A stretch of 64,000 nucleotides of DNA from Pseudaquidulcibacter saccharophilus (GTDB taxonomy: Bacteria; Pseudomonadota; Alphaproteobacteria; Caulobacterales; Aquidulcibacteraceae), in contig NZ_JAHWUS010000001.1 in NCBI RefSeq assembly GCF_019455445.1, positions 496,001 through 560,000 on the forward strand, in the 5' to 3' direction. The stretch's first letter is position 1, and each line of letters begins with the position of its first letter. The position numbers and the translations under genes were made by a program. Under the pieces are notes generated by a model. That model searched no databases and was not told the origin of the DNA. It was given only the letters and a program-made list of their open reading frames with translations. Positions 61,133-64,000 of this stretch are shown here, in pieces.

Positions 61133-61696
61133 TTAGATTATTTGTTCTACGCGTGTAACCTCTGGAACATAGTGCTTAATCATATTTTCAACACCGTTTT
61201 TCAAGGTAATTGTTGATGATGGGCAGCCAGAGCATGCACCGCGCATGCGTAAATAAACCACGCCGGTTTGCATATCAAATTCTTCAAATTCAATGTCGCC
61301 GCCATCTTGGGCAACAGCAGGGCGGACGCGGGTTTCAAGCAATTGTTCAATTTCTTCAACGATTTGCGCGGCCTCACCCTCATATTTTTTGGGTGACTTT
61401 ACAGGCTTTTCATCAGAAACCCAAAGCGGAACATTGGATACAAAGCCGTCCATAATCGTGCCAAGGATTTCAGGTTTGATATGTGCCCATTCAATATCTG
61501 CGTTTTTTGAAACCGATATAAAATCTTCGCCAAACATAACCGAACGAACACCATCAATTTTGAAAAGCGTTTGCGCAAAAGGCGACATATCCGCGGAGAT
61601 TGCACCATGAAATTCTAATATGCCGTCATAAACATGGCGACCTGGAATAAATTTCAACGTATTTGGGTTTGGCGTAGCTTCGGTTTGTATAAACAT
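61133..61696 (-). CDS. nfuA: Nfu-type iron-sulfur scaffold protein
   Basis: A 187-residue Fe-S carrier. The N-terminal Nfu domain (~1-90) starts MFIQTEATPNPNTLKFIPGR and includes VRSVMFGEDFISVSK. The C-terminal NifU-like domain carries VAQDGGDIEFEEFDMQTGVV and the cluster-binding GACSGCPSSTITLKNG (CxxC). This is the mitochondrial NFU1-like architecture usual in alphaproteobacteria, delivering 4Fe-4S clusters to targets such as lipoate synthase. Confidence 0.94.
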   Translation of the reverse strand: MFIQTEATPNPNTLKFIPGRHVYDGILEFHGAISADMSPFAQTLFKIDGVRSVMFGEDFISVSKNADIEWAHIKPEILGTIMDGFVSNVPLWVSDEKPVKSPKKYEGEAAQIVEEIEQLLETRVRPAVAQDGGDIEFEEFDMQTGVVYLRMRGACSGCPSSTITLKNGVENMIKHYVPEVTRVEQII

Positions 61697-61761
61697 TAAT
61701 TGTAACCTTGTTTATGCAACATATAGTGATGAGGGTGGGGTAAGGTCAAGTGCCAAAGAAA

Positions 61762-62238
61762 TTAACTTGCCAGTTCGCTTATTTCGCTGTCGCTTAATTC
61801 TTCGGGGACAATCATAATCGCAATTGGGCGAACCCCAAGTGCCATTGTGCCACGTGTTGCCTCAACCACCAACGGACCCGGACCTTTTTTGGATGATGCC
61901 GCCGCAAGCAAAAGGGTTTTAATCGCAGCATCTTCGTTAATACATTCACGAAGTGCTTGATGGATTTCACCCTCTTTGATCAATAATTGCGGGACGATGC
62001 CCGTTCGTTGTTTTACGATTTGTGACAATTCCTGAAGGTTATCTAATGCCTCAAGCCGTAATTCTTCAAGAACACCGGCGCCAAGTGCCGACACCAATGA
62101 ATTATCTGCCGAATTAATCACGCACATTATAACTAATGCTGAACCATTGCGCATTGCCCGTTCTGCCCCAAAGAGAACAGCGGTTCGGCATTCATGCGAA
62201 CCATCGGCAATACACAGAATTTTTCTTTGTTCACCCAT
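61762..62238 (-). CDS. Universal stress protein family protein
   Basis: A 158-residue UspA-type protein: KILCIADGSHECRTAVLFGA, MCVINSADN, a central helical part, and TLLLAAASSKKGPGPLVVEA. The usual GxxGxGxxxGS ATP loop is altered to SSKKGPGPLVVEAT, so ATP binding is doubtful. It is 14 bp after the DUF2333 gene and probably co-transcribed. Confidence 0.85.
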   Translation of the reverse strand: MGEQRKILCIADGSHECRTAVLFGAERAMRNGSALVIMCVINSADNSLVSALGAGVLEELRLEALDNLQELSQIVKQRTGIVPQLLIKEGEIHQALRECINEDAAIKTLLLAAASSKKGPGPLVVEATRGTMALGVRPIAIMIVPEELSDSEISELAS

Positions 62239-62252
62239 TTTTCACCTGTTTA

Positions 62253-63302
62253 TTAATTTTGCAAAACAGCGGTGATTTCGCGCAATTTTGCCCGCGCCCG
62301 AAGGATATAAAACCCTTCCATTGCAAGGTGGTTTGGTATCAATAGTGCATCAGGTGCAGCGTTTTGCACGATTGGCGGACGCATTTGTGCCGCCATCGCA
62401 AGCTCGGTAAGCATTTCTGAATATAATTTATCAACGCCGCGTTGTTGCAGAACGCTGCCATAATCTTCACGTAGGGCGCGTAATACAATGAAATAACCAT
62501 ATGCCTCACCTTTGGCATAATAGAATAATTTATCGGCGCGGCGATCGATGAAAACCTTTCTGCCATCGTCCATTTGTTTATCAAGGGAATCAGAAACCCC
62601 GCCTAAATCAAGCGCGATATGGTCAAGCACGCCTTGAAGGTTATCGGCGCGAACTTCAAAAACTGCCTGCCCTGATGCAAGGCGGTTATTGTACCTTATC
62701 AATGCTTCACGTGCTTTGCGATACTCATGGTCGGCAGATGAAGTTGGTAGAGGGTCAAGAATCCAAGTTTCAGGAGAGCGCGATAAACCTTGACGTGCCG
62801 CCGCCATATCAACGTCTGCCTGTGAGGTGCCGCGTGTCCGTGCAAGGCGGTTTTCCATTTCATAAACAGTGGTTGAAAGCGCACGAATAAGACCAGATTG
62901 GAAATTCACCATATTGCCACCAAAACGCAGCATCGCCGCAGGTTCAAAAGGTTGAACATTTGGGGCCCATTTGGTTTTGTTAACTTCGCGGTCAATTAGC
63001 CCTGCAATAACCTCAACCGTGGTTGATTTGCCATTTGATGGTGCAGGAACCTTGTAATTTAATTGGTCATTAATGCGATGTGTAAATACCGCACCAAGGA
63101 AATAATATGCCGGAATGATGCCAAGCACCAAGACAAGAACCAAAATAGTTTTCCAAGATTTCTTTTTCTTTTTAGGTTCGGCATCGGGTGCTAATTGCGC
63201 GGGCGGAACATCCGAACCAGAAAAAGGGTCGGTTTTTGGTTTAGCTGTAAATAAACCGCGAACTTTGGCACCCAAAAGGCGCATACTTTGACCAATATCC
63301 AT
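62253..63302 (-). CDS. DUF2333 family membrane-anchored protein
   Basis: A 349-residue protein matching DUF2333. A Pro/Lys-rich cytosolic part (~1-48) precedes one membrane helix (~49-70, TILVLVLVLGIIPAYYFLGA). The periplasmic domain includes VIAGLIDREVNKTKWAPNVQ, ALSTTVYEMENRLARTRGTS, DRRADKLFYYAKGEAYGYFI and NHLAMEGFYILRARAKLREI. The family is widespread in proteobacteria and uncharacterised. Probably the first gene of a unit with the universal stress protein gene. Confidence 0.88.
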   Translation of the reverse strand: MDIGQSMRLLGAKVRGLFTAKPKTDPFSGSDVPPAQLAPDAEPKKKKKSWKTILVLVLVLGIIPAYYFLGAVFTHRINDQLNYKVPAPSNGKSTTVEVIAGLIDREVNKTKWAPNVQPFEPAAMLRFGGNMVNFQSGLIRALSTTVYEMENRLARTRGTSQADVDMAAARQGLSRSPETWILDPLPTSSADHEYRKAREALIRYNNRLASGQAVFEVRADNLQGVLDHIALDLGGVSDSLDKQMDDGRKVFIDRRADKLFYYAKGEAYGYFIVLRALREDYGSVLQQRGVDKLYSEMLTELAMAAQMRPPIVQNAAPDALLIPNHLAMEGFYILRARAKLREITAVLQN

Positions 63303-63449
63303 AAAAACCCCATATTTACCGAATTGCCCATAATGGGTAATTATTTCGGTGAAATTACACTGTATATTTCTTTGATTATAGTTTTACATTTTTTTTGAAT
63401 TGCGACAAGCTGTATTTGTCTTTTCAAATCTTTATTTAGGTTTCTTAAA

Positions 63450-63866
63450 ATGCAAATTATTATACCTGCCATTGTATTGGGTTTTTGGACGTTTTGCGTG
63501 CTTTTAATGATACCAATAACAAGATTTTGGGCGGTGGGGCATAAAAGCGCAACTGCCAAAGACTTCAAATTGGGTGAAACAGATAGACTGCCTGATTATG
63601 TGAAGTTGCCCAATCGCAATTATATGAATTTAACCGAGCTTCCGACGTTATTTTATTTCATAACAATTGTTATCCAGATGACTGGTGTCACAAACAATTT
63701 ATTAGTTGGTTTGGCATGGGTTTATGTTGGAATGCGTATTGTGCATTCCATTGTGCATATATTTTTCAATCACGTTATTTTGCGGTTTCTTGTTTTCGCA
63801 ATTGGGAATGTTGTCTTGCTCGCAATTTGGGGAATTGCCGCAATAAAGATTTTATTCCACGCCTGA
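63450..63866 (+). CDS. MAPEG family membrane protein
   Basis: A 138-residue four-helix membrane protein of the MAPEG family: helix 1 IIPAIVLGFWTFCVLLMIPI, the NRNYMNLTELPTLFYFITIV segment (N-x-x-E-x-x-P-x-F/L-F motif), VYVGMRIVHSIVHIFFNHV (R-x-x-H), and a last helix. Bacterial relatives include glutathione transferase-like proteins; the NLTELP motif matches the uncharacterised COG3686-like branch. Its 3' end overlaps the convergent hisN-like gene by 15 bp. Confidence 0.85.
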   Translation: MQIIIPAIVLGFWTFCVLLMIPITRFWAVGHKSATAKDFKLGETDRLPDYVKLPNRNYMNLTELPTLFYFITIVIQMTGVTNNLLVGLAWVYVGMRIVHSIVHIFFNHVILRFLVFAIGNVVLLAIWGIAAIKILFHA

Positions 63867-64000
63867 TAGGATTGCCACGGCTTCATCAAGTATAGTTTTG
63901 TTTGCCGCCGCAATAACCCGACCGCCACTTATGTTACGATTGCCCTTCCAATCGGTAAAGTGACCACCGGCGCATTCAATGATTGGCACAATTGCGGCAA
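63852..64000 (-). CDS. hisN: Histidinol-phosphatase / inositol-phosphatase family, C-terminus only (cut by window edge)
   Basis: The last 49 codons of a minus-strand gene that enters from the right edge. The protein fragment contains VPIIECAGGHFTDWKGN and GGRVIAAANKTILDEAVAIL, the C-terminal pattern of the inositol monophosphatase superfamily (typically VPIVEGAGGxITDWxG...GxVxAAxN). Among alphaproteobacteria this form is often HisN histidinol-phosphatase, which would complete the histidine pathway begun by the his operon in this window. With only the tail visible the gene symbol is tentative; SuhB/CysQ-like relatives are possible. Confidence 0.65.
   Translation of the reverse strand, partial: AAIVPIIECAGGHFTDWKGNRNISGGRVIAAANKTILDEAVAILSGVE

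Noticed and set aside
1-64000. tRNA, rRNA, CRISPR, transposase or prophage genes
   Set aside because: I inspected all gaps over about 70 bp and found no cloverleaf, repeat-spacer array or mobile-element protein. Many long open frames on the opposite strand of real genes are composition artefacts.

Overview
The window is a gene-dense stretch of chromosome from an AT-rich alphaproteobacterium (about 40% GC by eye). The class is indicated by the TrcR/DUF1013 regulator, an RcdA (DUF1465) homologue, a DivL-like tyrosine pseudo-kinase, class I lysyl-tRNA synthetase, SDHAF4/DUF1674, DUF1192, DUF4169, the secB/Tim44/mltA/smr cluster and the maf-aroE-coaE-dnaQ cluster. The order cannot be fixed from this sequence. 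I see no phage, insertion sequence, CRISPR array, rRNA or tRNA. The content is core chromosome with a few orphan or lineage-specific genes.

Layout. 1-5.7 kb: start of fumC (cut by the window edge), an S41 protease, TfoX-like and DUF6157 proteins, trcR, and an Mpl-type murein ligase. 5.2-8.8 kb: a tightly coupled minus-strand histidine operon, hisB-hisH-hisA-hisF-hisE, running on into a GNAT gene and mpl. 8.9-12.4 kb: tlpA divergent from argH-lptM-lysA. 12.4-18.4 kb: rpmJ, SDHAF4, rsmB, an Lrp regulator divergent from alanine dehydrogenase, HU, a His-rich COG0523 GTPase and a TPR protein. 18.5-25.6 kb: smr-mltA-tim44 divergent from secB, a lone astB, an orphan exported protein, a RluA-type synthase with DUF4169 and RHH genes, and recR. 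25.6-33.3 kb: two CtrA-like boxes, leuB, and the gltD-gltB glutamate synthase operon. 33.4-41.5 kb: uppP, a quinone oxidoreductase, DUF1192-rcdA, a membrane protein, a hydroxyacid dehydrogenase, a lipoprotein hydrolase, and a large chimeric flagellar-like/beta-propeller protein. 41.5-50.7 kb: pyrD, DUF952, lysK with a TPR protein, SixA, a GT-C-like membrane protein coupled to a WD40 protein, and a WbpE-like aminotransferase. 50.9-64 kb: a soluble double-PAS chemoreceptor, an M20 peptidase divergent from a TetR regulator, dnaQ-coaE-aroE-maf-divL, a degenerate CPBP protein, an O-methyltransferase, nfuA, a universal stress protein, DUF2333, MAPEG, and the 3' end of a hisN-like phosphatase.

How the genes work together. 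Biosynthesis dominates: histidine, arginine (argH), lysine/diaminopimelate (lysA), leucine (leuB), glutamate (gltBD), chorismate (aroE), pyrimidine (pyrD) and CoA (coaE). Cell-wall recycling and assembly is represented by mpl, mltA and uppP. Three genes (trcR, rcdA, divL) belong to the alphaproteobacterial CtrA cell-cycle network, and a pair of CtrA-like boxes lies between recR and leuB. The chemoreceptor and the flagellar-like protein suggest a motile cell.

Most interesting points: the DivL-like pseudo-kinase with Tyr at the phospho-acceptor site and no visible G1 box; the 895-residue protein combining flagellin/hook-like segments with a beta-propeller; the paired CtrA-like boxes; a dispersed AT-rich hairpin repeat found twice; and several strong palindromes upstream of hup, ald, the tetR/M20 pair and gltD/uppP. 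No wholly new multi-gene defence or mobile system is evident.
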